Source: Glacieibacterium frigidum
GTDB lineage: Bacteria > Pseudomonadota > Alphaproteobacteria > Sphingomonadales > Sphingomonadaceae
DNA: 64,000 nt
Assembly (NCBI RefSeq): GCF_007097155.1
Contig: NZ_VJWA01000001.1
Span: 1,025,501 to 1,089,500 of the forward strand
Direction: 5' to 3'
Part shown: one piece after another, positions 8,536 through 17,216 of the stretch
How the letters are laid out: each line of letters starts with the position of its first letter
Position numbering within the stretch: position 1 is the first letter of the stretch
Translations under genes and position numbers: made by a program
The notes under the pieces: model-generated
What the model was told of the DNA's origin: nothing
Database searches by the model: none
Seen by the model: only the letters and a program-made list of their open reading frames with translations

Positions 8536-8612
8536 TGGTCGGGGCGAGAGGATTCGAACCTCCGGCCCCTGCCTCCCGAAGACAGTGCTCTACCAGGCTG
8601 AGCTACGCCCCG
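8536..8612 (-). tRNA. tRNA-Pro(CGG)
   Basis: A complete cloverleaf can be read on the minus strand: acceptor CGGGGCG/CGCCCCG, D arm GCTC/GAGC, anticodon stem CTGTC/GGCAG around the loop TTCGGGA (anticodon CGG, reads CCG), T arm GGAGG-TTCGAAT-CCTCT, discriminator A and an encoded CCA. Length is 77 nt. Its 3' end faces the T4SS side of the window. Confidence 0.97.
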
Positions 8613-8656
8613 ACGGCGCGAGCCTATAGACCGCGGCTTTCGGCAGGGCAAGCAAT

Positions 8657-9928
8657 CTAGCGCGCGGCGCGCAATACCGGGTCGCGGTCGAGCAGCGCGT
8701 CGATCCGCCGGACCGCGCCGTCGAAGTCGCGCGTGTCGAGACTGCCGTAGGCCGCGACGAATTCGTCGTTGGTCATGCCTTCGCGCAGGCCCGTCACCGC
8801 GAGCGGCAACAGGGCGGCGTCGCTCGCACCCGCCAGCGCCTTGCGGATCGCCTCGGCCTGTGCCGGCCGGCCGGCGGCGCGCCCGATGCGCAGCCCGGCG
8901 CGGTCGGCGGCAAGATCGACGAACGAGAAGCCCGATCCGCCGGGCAGCGAATCCGACAGTTCCTTCCACTTGCCCATCGCGCCCGTCACATCGTTGCCGA
9001 CTGTCGCGCCGAGTGCCGCCGACAGGCTCCAGTGCTTGGCGAGATCGGCGCGGCCGGCAAGCGTCAGCCCGGGCGGCGCCCGTCGGCAGCGCTGCAGCTG
9101 TTCCCTTGCGCCCTCGGCAAGGTCGGTAGCGCGGTCGCCGACGGTCAGGACCGCCAGCGCGACGAGCAGCGCGCGGTTCTCGGCTGCGGGCTCCGCGTCC
9201 GGCGGGGCGGCCGCGACGCCGCGGCGCACCGCGGACGCGAGGGTCAGGTCGGGCTTGCCGGGCTGCGGCTTTACCATCGCGCAGTACAGGCTGGCGACGC
9301 GCGCGCCGTCGACCGGCGCACTGCCCAGCCCGACGAACTGGCGCACCACGCCCGTGGCGTTGAGCGGCGTGCCGAGGCGGAAGGCGACCGTCCGCTCGCC
9401 GACCGCGGTGCCCAGCACGATCCGGTCGAGCGGCGGCAGTCGGCCACCGCGCAGCACCAGCACGCCGCGCACCGCGCCGATGCCGGCGCGCGTCAACCAG
9501 CGCGGGATGCCGAGATCGCCGACTGCCACGTCGAGGGGCGGAAACCCGGGCGGGCTGGCGGGGACCGTCGCGACGCTCAGGTTGAGCCACAGGCCGAGCG
9601 GCAGGTCGAGGCTTGCCGCCATGCGCGCGCGCCCGCCGGCGATGCCCGCCCCGACGCGCCGCAGCCCCGCGACATCGCCGATCAGCGCGGCGATGCCGGT
9701 CAGGTCGTCGGCGCTGAAATCGACCGTCGCGGACGGGGAGGGCGCACGCATCGCGGTGCGCAGGCGCCGCAGCGCATCGCGCCCCTCGCGCACCTGCGTC
9801 GCGGTCGGCGCTGCAGCGGGCGGCAGGGCCGGCGACAGGTCGATCGCCAGCACGAGCGTCAGCAGGACGAGCAGACCCGCCACGAGCGCCGCAATGCGGC
9901 CCCGCCCCATCCCGCGCCGCGGGCTCAT
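8657..9928 (-). CDS. Membrane-anchored protein of unknown function
   Basis: The 423-aa product has one N-terminal membrane helix or uncleaved signal (about residues 11-30) and a large periplasmic Ala/Arg-rich body. I see no recognisable catalytic motif. A stretch resembling a neutral-zinc-peptidase-like tail (GFSFVDLAADRAGLRIG) was considered but lacks a metal motif. Its ATG at 9928 overlaps the stop of the upstream ferredoxin-reductase gene, so the two are probably co-translated. Function not assigned. Confidence 0.8.
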   Translation of the reverse strand: MSPRRGMGRGRIAALVAGLLVLLTLVLAIDLSPALPPAAAPTATQVREGRDALRRLRTAMRAPSPSATVDFSADDLTGIAALIGDVAGLRRVGAGIAGGRARMAASLDLPLGLWLNLSVATVPASPPGFPPLDVAVGDLGIPRWLTRAGIGAVRGVLVLRGGRLPPLDRIVLGTAVGERTVAFRLGTPLNATGVVRQFVGLGSAPVDGARVASLYCAMVKPQPGKPDLTLASAVRRGVAAAPPDAEPAAENRALLVALAVLTVGDRATDLAEGAREQLQRCRRAPPGLTLAGRADLAKHWSLSAALGATVGNDVTGAMGKWKELSDSLPGGSGFSFVDLAADRAGLRIGRAAGRPAQAEAIRKALAGASDAALLPLAVTGLREGMTNDEFVAAYGSLDTRDFDGAVRRIDALLDRDPVLRAAR

Positions 9929-11208
9929 CGCCCGGCGGCGGTCAGCAGATGGTCGCGCAGGACGAACTTCTCGCGGGGCGCGCCGGGCCGGGCGGCGGCG
10001 ATCTCGGCGGCGTCGATGAGCTGCCAGTCCGCGAAGCAGGTGGCGCGCACGTTGCGCGCGGCGAGCAGCGCGTCGAGGCCCGGGCCGCCCGGCTTGCCGC
10101 TTGGGGCGATCTCGGCGGCGATGCGCGCGGCGACCGCGAAGCCGTCGGGCCGATTGGTGCCAATGGTGCCCGATGGCCCGCGCCGCGCCCAGCCGGTGGC
10201 GTACAGCCCCTCGGCGATCCGCCCCTCGTCGTTCGGAAAGCGCCCGGCGCGCTCGTCGAACGGCACGCCTTCGATCGGGCTGGTGCGATAGCCGATGCAC
10301 GACACGATCAGGCCGCACTCGATGGCGCGCAGCTCGCCGGTGCCGACCGCCGCCTCGCCCTCCAGCCGCGTGCGCTCGACGATCAGGCGCAGGTGGCCGT
10401 CGTGCTGTTCCACCGCCACAGGCCGCGTCAGGAAGTCGAAGCGCACGGCGATCGGCTTGCCCTGCGGGGGCGTCTCCGCGAAGGCGCGCAGGTGGCCGAC
10501 GGTCTTGCGCAGGCCCGGCTCGAGCGCCGCGTCGCCTTCGAGCGGCGGCAGGTGCGCTGGATCGACGAACGGCTGCGCACGCGTCAGGTGGCCCAGCTCG
10601 CCCATCTCCTTGGGTGTGAAGCTCGCCTGGTACGGCCCGCGCCGCCCGATCAGGTGGATGTCGGTGATGCGGCTGTGCTCGAGCGCGTCGCGGGTGTGCT
10701 TCGTGATGTCCGACGCGCCCAGTTCGGCGTCGGTCTTGGCGAGGATGCGCGCGACGTCGATCGCGACATTGCCGTTGCCCACCACGCACGCGCCGGGGTG
10801 GCCGAGCGGCACGGTCAGGTCGGCGAAATCGGGGTGGCCGTTGTACCAGCCGACGAACGCGGCGGAGCCCAGCACGCCCGGCAGGTCCTCGCCGGGCACC
10901 CCGAGTTTGCGGTCGTGCGGCGCACCGGTGGCCAGCACGACGGCGTCGTACAGGCCGTGCAGCTCGGCCATGCTCACGTCCTTGCCGACCTCGACATGGC
11001 CGACGAAGCGCACGCCGGGCAGCTGCGCGGTGACGGCGTAGCGCCTGTCGACCGCTTTGATCGACTGGTGATCGGGCGCAACGCCGGCGCGGATCAGGCC
11101 GAAGGGCGTCGGCAGCCGGTCGATGATGTCGACCTGCGCCCCCGTCTTGGCCAGCGCCTCGGCGGTGTAGAAGCCCGCGGGGCCCGAGCCGATGATCGCG
11201 ACGTGCAT
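9925..11208 (-). CDS. Ferredoxin-NADP+ reductase, adrenodoxin-reductase (FprA) type
   Basis: FAD enzyme passing electrons between NADPH and a ferredoxin. The 427-aa product has an FAD-binding GxGxxG at the N-terminus (IGSGPAGFYTAEAL), the PFGLIRAGVAPDHQ stretch typical of adrenodoxin reductases, a second nucleotide site (VGNGNVAIDVARIL), the ATG-type motif VVLATGAP, and the C-terminal GWARRGPSGTIGTNR block. The gene starts 2 bp after the cyclophilin gene stops and overlaps the following unknown gene. The physiological ferredoxin is not in the window. Confidence 0.92.
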   Translation of the reverse strand: MHVAIIGSGPAGFYTAEALAKTGAQVDIIDRLPTPFGLIRAGVAPDHQSIKAVDRRYAVTAQLPGVRFVGHVEVGKDVSMAELHGLYDAVVLATGAPHDRKLGVPGEDLPGVLGSAAFVGWYNGHPDFADLTVPLGHPGACVVGNGNVAIDVARILAKTDAELGASDITKHTRDALEHSRITDIHLIGRRGPYQASFTPKEMGELGHLTRAQPFVDPAHLPPLEGDAALEPGLRKTVGHLRAFAETPPQGKPIAVRFDFLTRPVAVEQHDGHLRLIVERTRLEGEAAVGTGELRAIECGLIVSCIGYRTSPIEGVPFDERAGRFPNDEGRIAEGLYATGWARRGPSGTIGTNRPDGFAVAARIAAEIAPSGKPGGPGLDALLAARNVRATCFADWQLIDAAEIAAARPGAPREKFVLRDHLLTAAGR

Positions 11209-11210
11209 GC

Positions 11211-11894
11211 TCACCCCCGCCGCGCAGTTGTGATCTTGACCGGCGCCTCGATCATCTGCCCCTTCATCACGCCGACCCCCTTCGTCTTGGACACCGGCAC
11301 GGCGAGGATACGGCGCACCACGTCCATCCCCTCGACGACGTGCCCGAACACCGCATAGCCGTCCTTGTCGCCGCCGCCCGCATCGAGCCCGGTCAGCGTG
11401 CCGACGATGATGAAGAAGTTCGCGGTCGCAGTCCCTGGTGCCGCGCGCGCCAGCGAGATTGCGCCGTCGGTGTGGCTCAGCCCGGTCTTCGACGTCGGCT
11501 CGTGCGCAACCGGCGGCAGCAGCTTCTTCGGGTCGCGCACGCCGCCCTGCACCAGCCCCACCGAGCCATCGGGTGCGACCTTCATCGCCCGGTAGAACTC
11601 CGCCCCGTCGAGCCGCTTGCCGTCGATATACTTCAGGAAATAGGCGGTGCTGACCGGCGCCCGCTGCTTTTCGAGTGCGATGACGATGGGGCCGAGGGCC
11701 GTTTTCAGGGTGACACGGGTGGTGGCGTAGACCTTGGCGGGGGCCGGCGGCGGTACGACGACGGGCGGCGGCGCGGGCGAGGCAGGTGGAGCAGCAGCTT
11801 CTGGCGGTGCCGCGGGCGGGGCAGGCGGTGCCTCGGGTGCCTGCGCGAACGCGGGCGCGGCGGCGAGCAGGGCAAGCAGCAGGGTGCGGATCAT
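11211..11894 (-). CDS. Cyclophilin-type peptidyl-prolyl cis-trans isomerase, exported
   Basis: Protein-folding isomerase of the periplasm. The 227-aa product has a signal peptide to about residue 18, then a roughly 35-residue Pro/Ala-rich linker and a cyclophilin domain from about 58. The domain carries FYRAMK, GLVQGGVRDP, GAISLARAAPGTATANFFI and YAVFGHVVEGMDVV. The bulky Pro-rich linker is unusual and may act as a spacer from the membrane. First gene of a probable three-gene minus-strand operon with the ferredoxin reductase and the unknown membrane protein. Confidence 0.92.
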   Translation of the reverse strand: MIRTLLLALLAAAPAFAQAPEAPPAPPAAPPEAAAPPASPAPPPVVVPPPAPAKVYATTRVTLKTALGPIVIALEKQRAPVSTAYFLKYIDGKRLDGAEFYRAMKVAPDGSVGLVQGGVRDPKKLLPPVAHEPTSKTGLSHTDGAISLARAAPGTATANFFIIVGTLTGLDAGGGDKDGYAVFGHVVEGMDVVRRILAVPVSKTKGVGVMKGQMIEAPVKITTARRG

Positions 11895-11968
11895 CGCTTC
11901 TTTCTACGCATCGTCGCAGCGAACGCCAGCCGCATGACGAGCGCGTCACGGGATGCTAAGCGCCTCCG

Positions 11969-13762
11969 ATGACCGCACCGCTCGACAAAATCCGCAACTT
12001 CTCGATCATCGCGCATATCGACCATGGCAAGTCGACGCTCGCCGACCGGCTGATCCAGCATACCGGCGGGCTGACGGCGCGCGAGATGAGCGAGCAGGTG
12101 CTCGACAATATGGAGATCGAGCGCGAGCGCGGGATCACCATCAAGGCGCAGACGGTGCGGCTCGACTACAAGGGCCATGTCCTCAACCTGATGGACACGC
12201 CGGGGCATGTCGACTTTGCCTATGAAGTGTCGCGGTCGCTCGCGGCGTGCGAGGGCGCGCTGCTCGTCGTCGATGCGGCGCAGGGGGTGGAGGCGCAGAC
12301 GCTCGCCAACGTCTACCAGTCGATCGAGCACGACCACGAGATCATCCCCGTCATCAACAAGGTCGACCTGCCCGCCGCCGAGCCCGAGCGCGTCAAGCAG
12401 CAGATCGAGGACATCATCGGTATCTCGACCGAGCACGCGGTGCTGGCCAGCGCCAAGTCGGGGCTGGGGATCGAGGCGGTGCTCGACGCGATCGTCGCGC
12501 TGATCCCGCCGCCGAAGGGTGATGCGACCGCACCGCTGAAGGCGATGCTTGTCGACAGCTGGTACGATCCGTACCTCGGCGTCGTCATCCTGGTGCGCGT
12601 CATCGACGGGTCGCTGCGCAAGGGCCAGGAAATCACTTTCATGGCGCAGGGGACGAAGCATCTCGTCGATCGCGTCGGTTGCTTCCGGCCGAAGATCGAG
12701 CAGCTCGATGCGCTGGGGCCGGGCGAGATCGGCTTCATCACCGCGCAGATCAAGGAAGTCGCGCAGACCAACGTCGGCGACACGATCACCGACACCAAGA
12801 AGCCGACGACGACCGCGCTGCCGGGGTTCAAAACAGTACAGCCGGTAGTGTTCTGCGGGCTGTTCCCGACCGACGCGGCGGACTTTGAGAAGTTGCGGGA
12901 CTCGCTCGGCAAGCTGCGCCTCAACGATGCGAGCTTCAGTTTCGAGACCGAGAGCAGCGCCGCGCTGGGCTTCGGCTTCCGCTGCGGGTTCCTCGGGCTG
13001 CTGCACCTCGAGATCATCCAGGAGCGGCTGACGCGCGAGTACGATCTCGACCTCATCACCACCGCGCCGTCGGTGGTCTACAAGCTGCTGCTCCGCGACG
13101 GCACGTCGAAGGAGCTCCACAACCCCGCCGACATGCCCGACCCCTCGACGATCGAGCTGATCGAGGAGCCGTGGATCGAGGCGACGATCTTCGTGCCCGA
13201 CGAGTATCTCGGGTCCTTGCTCAAGCTGTGCCAGGACCGGCGCGGCATCCAGAAGAACCTCACCTACGTCGGCGGGCGCGCGCAGATCGTCTACGAATTG
13301 CCGCTCAACGAAGTGGTGTTCGACTTCTACGACCGGCTCAAGTCGATCAGCCGCGGCTACGCGTCGTTCGACTATCACCAGATCGGCCACCGCGAGGGCG
13401 ACCTCGTCAAGATGACGATCATGGTCAATTCGGAGGTCGTCGACGCGCTCAGCATGATCGTCCACCGCGACGCCGCCGAGGCGCGCGGCCGCCACATGTG
13501 CGAGCGGATGAAGGACCTGATCCCGCGTCACTTGTTCAAGATCCCCGTCCAGGCGGCGATCGGCGGCAAGGTGATCGCGCGCGAGACGATCGCCGCGATG
13601 CGCAAGGACGTGACCGCCAAGTGCTACGGCGGCGACATCAGCCGCAAGAAGAAGCTCCTCGACAAGCAGAAGGAGGGCAAGAAGCGCATGCGGCAATATG
13701 GCAATGTCGACATCCCGCAGGAGGCGTTCATCGCCGCACTGCGCATGGGCGACGCGAACTAG
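11969..13762 (+). CDS. lepA: Elongation factor 4 (LepA), ribosomal back-translocase GTPase
   Basis: GTPase acting on ribosomes during translation. At 597 aa it is full length, with G1 [10 protein letters not shown]3 DTPGH, G4 NKVDLP, elongation-factor domains II-III, and the LepA-specific C-terminal region ending [28 protein letters not shown]. Start ATG at 11969, divergent from the cyclophilin gene with a 74-bp gap. The identification is secure. Confidence 0.99.
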   Translation: MTAPLDKIRNFSIIAHIDHGKSTLADRLIQHTGGLTAREMSEQVLDNMEIERERGITIKAQTVRLDYKGHVLNLMDTPGHVDFAYEVSRSLAACEGALLVVDAAQGVEAQTLANVYQSIEHDHEIIPVINKVDLPAAEPERVKQQIEDIIGISTEHAVLASAKSGLGIEAVLDAIVALIPPPKGDATAPLKAMLVDSWYDPYLGVVILVRVIDGSLRKGQEITFMAQGTKHLVDRVGCFRPKIEQLDALGPGEIGFITAQIKEVAQTNVGDTITDTKKPTTTALPGFKTVQPVVFCGLFPTDAADFEKLRDSLGKLRLNDASFSFETESSAALGFGFRCGFLGLLHLEIIQERLTREYDLDLITTAPSVVYKLLLRDGTSKELHNPADMPDPSTIELIEEPWIEATIFVPDEYLGSLLKLCQDRRGIQKNLTYVGGRAQIVYELPLNEVVFDFYDRLKSISRGYASFDYHQIGHREGDLVKMTIMVNSEVVDALSMIVHRDAAEARGRHMCERMKDLIPRHLFKIPVQAAIGGKVIARETIAAMRKDVTAKCYGGDISRKKKLLDKQKEGKKRMRQYGNVDIPQEAFIAALRMGDAN

Positions 13763-13798
13763 GCCGCAACTTCCACGAGTCGAACGGGTTGAGCGACG

Positions 13799-15025
13799 AT
13801 GTTCGATACCGCCATCGCCCTTCGGCCGTCGCCCCAACCGGCAACGCCCGGCAATTCCAACCGCCGCGTCGCCGCGCTCAACGGGCTGCTGGCTCGCAGC
13901 TGGGCGTCGGGATTGCTGTCGACGCCGAGCCTCGACCCCGCCGAACTCGTCGCGACCGCGGTGCGCCAGACCGGCCTCGACGACCTGGGGCGCGATCACT
14001 GGCGGCCGGCACTGGAACAGCTGTGCCGCTCGCTCGAGACCGAGGCCGACCTCAACCCGTTTGGGCGGACGGTGGCGCACGGGCAAATCGTCGGCGCGCT
14101 GAAGACCCGGCTGCGGGCGCATGCGCTGTGGCAGCGGCATCCGGAGATCCTCGAGACGCCGCTGTCGGCGCCGATCGTCGTGCTGGGTCAGATGCGGTCG
14201 GGGACGACGCGGCTGCAGCGGCTGCTCGCTTGCGATCCGCGCCTCGATCACACGCGCTTCTTCGAGAGCAGCCACCCGCTGCCGCAGCGCGGTCGGAAGT
14301 TGCGCGCGGCGGTCGCGCTGCAGGCGATGGCGGCGCTGAACCGCGACTTCGCCGCGATCCACCCGACCGGTGCCGGCCTGCCCGACGAGGAGATCGGCCT
14401 GTTCGCGCCTGGCCTGATCAGCTCGCAGTTCGAGGTGCAGTGGCGCGTTCCCGGCTATGCGCGATGGTGCGAGGCGGCCGACACGCGCGCGGCCTACGCC
14501 GAATTCCGCGCCCTGCTGCAGACCTTGCGCTGGCTGCGTGGGCGTCGCGACGACCGGCCGTGGGTGCTCAAGGTGCCGCAGTTCACGCAGGACCTGCCCG
14601 CGCTGCTCGCGAGCTTTCCCGATGCGCGGCTGCTGTGCGTCGAGCGCGACCGCGCGGCGGTGGTCGGTTCCGCCGCGTCGCTGGTCCACAACCAGATGCA
14701 GCTCCAGTCCGACGCCGCCGACCCGCACTGGATCGGCCGCGAGTGGCTGGGCAAGGTCGTCCACCGCGAGGGCGTCGTCGCGCGCACGCTGGCGCAGCGA
14801 CCGTGCGTGCCCCGCCACACCGTCGACTATGCGCGCATGGACGACGACTGGCTGGCTGAGATGCAGCGGGTCTACGATTTCCTCGGCCTGCCGCTCACGG
14901 CGCCGGTCGCGGCGGCGATGACCGCCTACATTGAGCGCAGTGCGCAGGGCCGGCGGCCGCACCGCTACGCCATCGCGGACTTCGGCCTCTGCCCTGACAC
15001 GATCGCCGATCGCCGCGCCGCCTGA
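13799..15025 (+). CDS. Sulfotransferase-family protein
   Basis: Predicted PAPS-dependent sulfotransferase; the acceptor cannot be read from sequence. The 408-aa product carries the 5'-phosphosulfate-binding loop GQMRSGTT at residues 130-137 and a matching downstream segment, LLCVERDRAAVVGSAASL, in the position of the 3'-phosphate motif. The C-terminal region (YARMDDDWLAEMQRVYDFLGLP) is typical of the Sulfotransfer_3 group. It follows lepA by 36 bp but is unlikely to be functionally related. It ends 4 bp before the convergent RpiR gene. Confidence 0.85.
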   Translation: MFDTAIALRPSPQPATPGNSNRRVAALNGLLARSWASGLLSTPSLDPAELVATAVRQTGLDDLGRDHWRPALEQLCRSLETEADLNPFGRTVAHGQIVGALKTRLRAHALWQRHPEILETPLSAPIVVLGQMRSGTTRLQRLLACDPRLDHTRFFESSHPLPQRGRKLRAAVALQAMAALNRDFAAIHPTGAGLPDEEIGLFAPGLISSQFEVQWRVPGYARWCEAADTRAAYAEFRALLQTLRWLRGRRDDRPWVLKVPQFTQDLPALLASFPDARLLCVERDRAAVVGSAASLVHNQMQLQSDAADPHWIGREWLGKVVHREGVVARTLAQRPCVPRHTVDYARMDDDWLAEMQRVYDFLGLPLTAPVAAAMTAYIERSAQGRRPHRYAIADFGLCPDTIADRRAA

Positions 15026-15029
15026 GCGG

Positions 15030-15866
15030 CTACTTCCGCCCCTGGAAGCCGACGAAATCGTCGTAGGCGCCCGACAGCGTCGCCAGCCGCTCGTGCACCC
15101 GCTCCTCGCCGATCGCGCGCACGACGCCGTCGACGAGCAGGTTAAGCAGCGACCCCAGCGCCGAGTTCATGTCCCAGAAGTGCCCGAAGCTGACTTCCGC
15201 CGACAGGATATGGTCGGTCAGGTCGCGCGCCCAAGGGCAATAGGGATCGGTGACCACGACCACGGGCACCCCGCGCGCGTGGCCCGCCTCAGCCAGCCGT
15301 CGGAAATGCTGCGAATACCGGCGGATGTCGATCAGTACGAGCGCGTCACTGGGCCCGGCATCAAGCACCTCCGAGAAGGTCCCCGCGCTCGCATCGACCG
15401 GCCGCACGCCGGGGCGGACATAATCGAGGTGCGCGGCGAAACCCTGCGCCAGCCCCCGCTCGGTCTGGAAGCCCGCGACGAAGACCTGGCTCGCGCTCGC
15501 CAGCAGGTCGACGATCGCCGCCCAGCCCGGCGTCGTCGCCAGCCGGTAGACGTCGGCGAGCGCCGCGGTCTCGGCCTGCAGACGCGTATCGAGATCGGCG
15601 CGCGACGCCGGCTGGACGAGCCAAGGTGCCTCGCCCCCCATGCTGCCGCGCAGATCCGCCTTCAGCGCGCTGAGCTTCGGATAGCCTAGGCCTTTGAGGA
15701 AACGCCCGACGGTCATCGCGCTGACCCCGACGCGGGCGCCGATCGACGCCGCGGTCTCGAACGGCACGGTGCTGAGATTGTCGAGCAGATAGCTCGCGAT
15801 CATCCGCTCCGACACCGTCAGCCGGTCGTAGCGTTCGCGCAGCAAGGCCTCGATACGGTTGGGCAT
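15030..15866 (-). CDS. RpiR/MurR-family transcriptional regulator
   Basis: Sugar-phosphate-type regulator. The 278-aa product has an N-terminal helix-turn-helix of the RpiR type (about 1-77; LTVSERMIASYLLDN, AASIGARVGVSAMTVGRFLKGLGYP) and a C-terminal SIS domain (from about 125; ASQVFVAGFQTERG, DALVLIDIRRYS). Divergent from the amidohydrolase-MATE pair with a 90-bp shared intergenic region, so it probably controls that pair. A small inverted repeat (ATGCT N9 AGCAT) overlaps its own start codon. Confidence 0.92.
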   Translation of the reverse strand: MPNRIEALLRERYDRLTVSERMIASYLLDNLSTVPFETAASIGARVGVSAMTVGRFLKGLGYPKLSALKADLRGSMGGEAPWLVQPASRADLDTRLQAETAALADVYRLATTPGWAAIVDLLASASQVFVAGFQTERGLAQGFAAHLDYVRPGVRPVDASAGTFSEVLDAGPSDALVLIDIRRYSQHFRRLAEAGHARGVPVVVVTDPYCPWARDLTDHILSAEVSFGHFWDMNSALGSLLNLLVDGVVRAIGEERVHERLATLSGAYDDFVGFQGRK

Positions 15867-15883
15867 GCTGCACTGTGTAGCAT
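15865..15883. promoter_or_regulatory. Possible operator at the RpiR start
   Basis: Inverted repeat ATGCT-N9-AGCAT lying across the start codon of the RpiR-type regulator, in the space shared with the divergent amidohydrolase gene. A position like this suits autoregulation, but the arms are short and could be chance. Confidence 0.25.
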
Positions 15884-15956
15884 CGCAAGCGGGCGGGGGA
15901 AGGGTGGCGCTGGCCGCGCGCGCTCGCTAGGTCGGTCGCGAAACAAGGAAATTTCG

Positions 15957-17216
15957 ATGCTGCTTCGCATAATCGCCGCCGCGCTGACCGTCGCCGCACC
16001 CGCGGCCGCCGAGACCGTCGCCTTCACCGCCGCGCGCATGCTCGACGTGACGACGGGCCGGTACGTCGCCTCGCCGGTCGTCGTCGTCACCGACGGGCGC
16101 ATCGTCGCGGCGGGCGCGAAGGTCGTGGTGCCGGTGGGAGCGAAGCGCGTCGACCTGGGCGGGCTGACGCTGCTGCCCGGGCTGATCGACATGCACGTCC
16201 ACCTCGACAGCGTGCCGCGCTGGGGCGGCTATTCGGGGCTGCAGTTCAGCGATTCCTACTTCGTCGTCGCGGCGACGGCGAACGCGCGCGCGATGCTCGA
16301 CAGCGGCTTCACGACGGTGCGTAACGTCGGCTCGACGAACTACAGCGACGTGGGCCTGCGCGAGGCGATCGACGACGGGCTGGTGCCGGGCCCGCGGATC
16401 GTCAGTGCGGCGTATGCGCTGGGCGCCACCGGCGGGCACTGCGACGAGACCTATTTCCCGCCCAGCTTCGCGCGCCAGTCACCCGCGGTGGTCAACGGGG
16501 TCGACCAGGCCCGCGTCCGCGTCCGCGAGCAGCGCAAGTACGGCGCGCAGGTCATCAAGGTATGCGCAACCGGCGGCGTCTTCTCGCGCAACACCGAGCC
16601 CGGCCAGCAGCAGCTTCACGAGGCCGAGCTCGCGGCGATCGTCGACGAGGCGAAGCTGTGGGGCCTGCGCGTCGCGGCGCACGCGCATGGCAGCACAGGC
16701 ATCAAGGCGGCGATCCGCGCCGGGGTGCACACGATCGAGCACGCCAGCCTGATCGATGCCGAGGGCATCGCGCTGGCGAAGGCACGCGGGGCGTATCTGT
16801 CGATGGACATCTACAACACCGACTACACCCAGGCCGAGGGTGCGAAGAACGGGGTGATGGAGGACAACCTGCGCAAGGACCGCGAGGTGGCGCAGATCCA
16901 GCGCGACAATTTCCGCGCCGCGCACAAGGCCGGGGTGAAGCTGATCTTCGGCACCGACGCCGGGGTCATGCCGCACGACCAGGCAGCACGGCAGTTCGCG
17001 ACGATGGTGCAGTACGGGATGACACCTGCGGAGGCGATCCGCGCCGCGACCGCGACCGCCGCCGAAGCGCTCGGCATGGCCGACCGCGGCACCATCGCCC
17101 CGGGCCGCTGGGGCGACATGATCGCGGTCGCGGGCGACCCGCTGGCCGACGTCGGCACGCTCACCAAGGTCGCGGTCGTCATCAAGGGCGGCACCGTGGT
17201 GAAGGACGCCCGTTGA
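15957..17216 (+). CDS. Exported amidohydrolase (imidazolonepropionase-like)
   Basis: Metal-dependent hydrolase, likely acting on a cyclic amide or dipeptide in the periplasm. The 419-aa product has a signal peptide ending after about residue 18. The metal motif is MHVHLD, followed by IKVCATGG (candidate metal-bridging lysine), AHAHG, HTIEHAS and FGTDAGVMPHD, all in the usual order for the amidohydrolase superfamily. Related proteins are annotated as Xaa-Pro or prolidase-like hydrolases; the substrate here is not deducible. Its stop overlaps the TTG start of the MATE gene. Confidence 0.9.
   Translation: MLLRIIAAALTVAAPAAAETVAFTAARMLDVTTGRYVASPVVVVTDGRIVAAGAKVVVPVGAKRVDLGGLTLLPGLIDMHVHLDSVPRWGGYSGLQFSDSYFVVAATANARAMLDSGFTTVRNVGSTNYSDVGLREAIDDGLVPGPRIVSAAYALGATGGHCDETYFPPSFARQSPAVVNGVDQARVRVREQRKYGAQVIKVCATGGVFSRNTEPGQQQLHEAELAAIVDEAKLWGLRVAAHAHGSTGIKAAIRAGVHTIEHASLIDAEGIALAKARGAYLSMDIYNTDYTQAEGAKNGVMEDNLRKDREVAQIQRDNFRAAHKAGVKLIFGTDAGVMPHDQAARQFATMVQYGMTPAEAIRAATATAAEALGMADRGTIAPGRWGDMIAVAGDPLADVGTLTKVAVVIKGGTVVKDAR

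Noticed and set aside
11891-14962. A roughly 1000-codon minus-strand open frame opposite lepA and the sulfotransferase
   Set aside because: It is Arg/Asp/His-rich, has no domain, and is antisense to secure genes; GC-rich codon bias leaves the opposite frames open.
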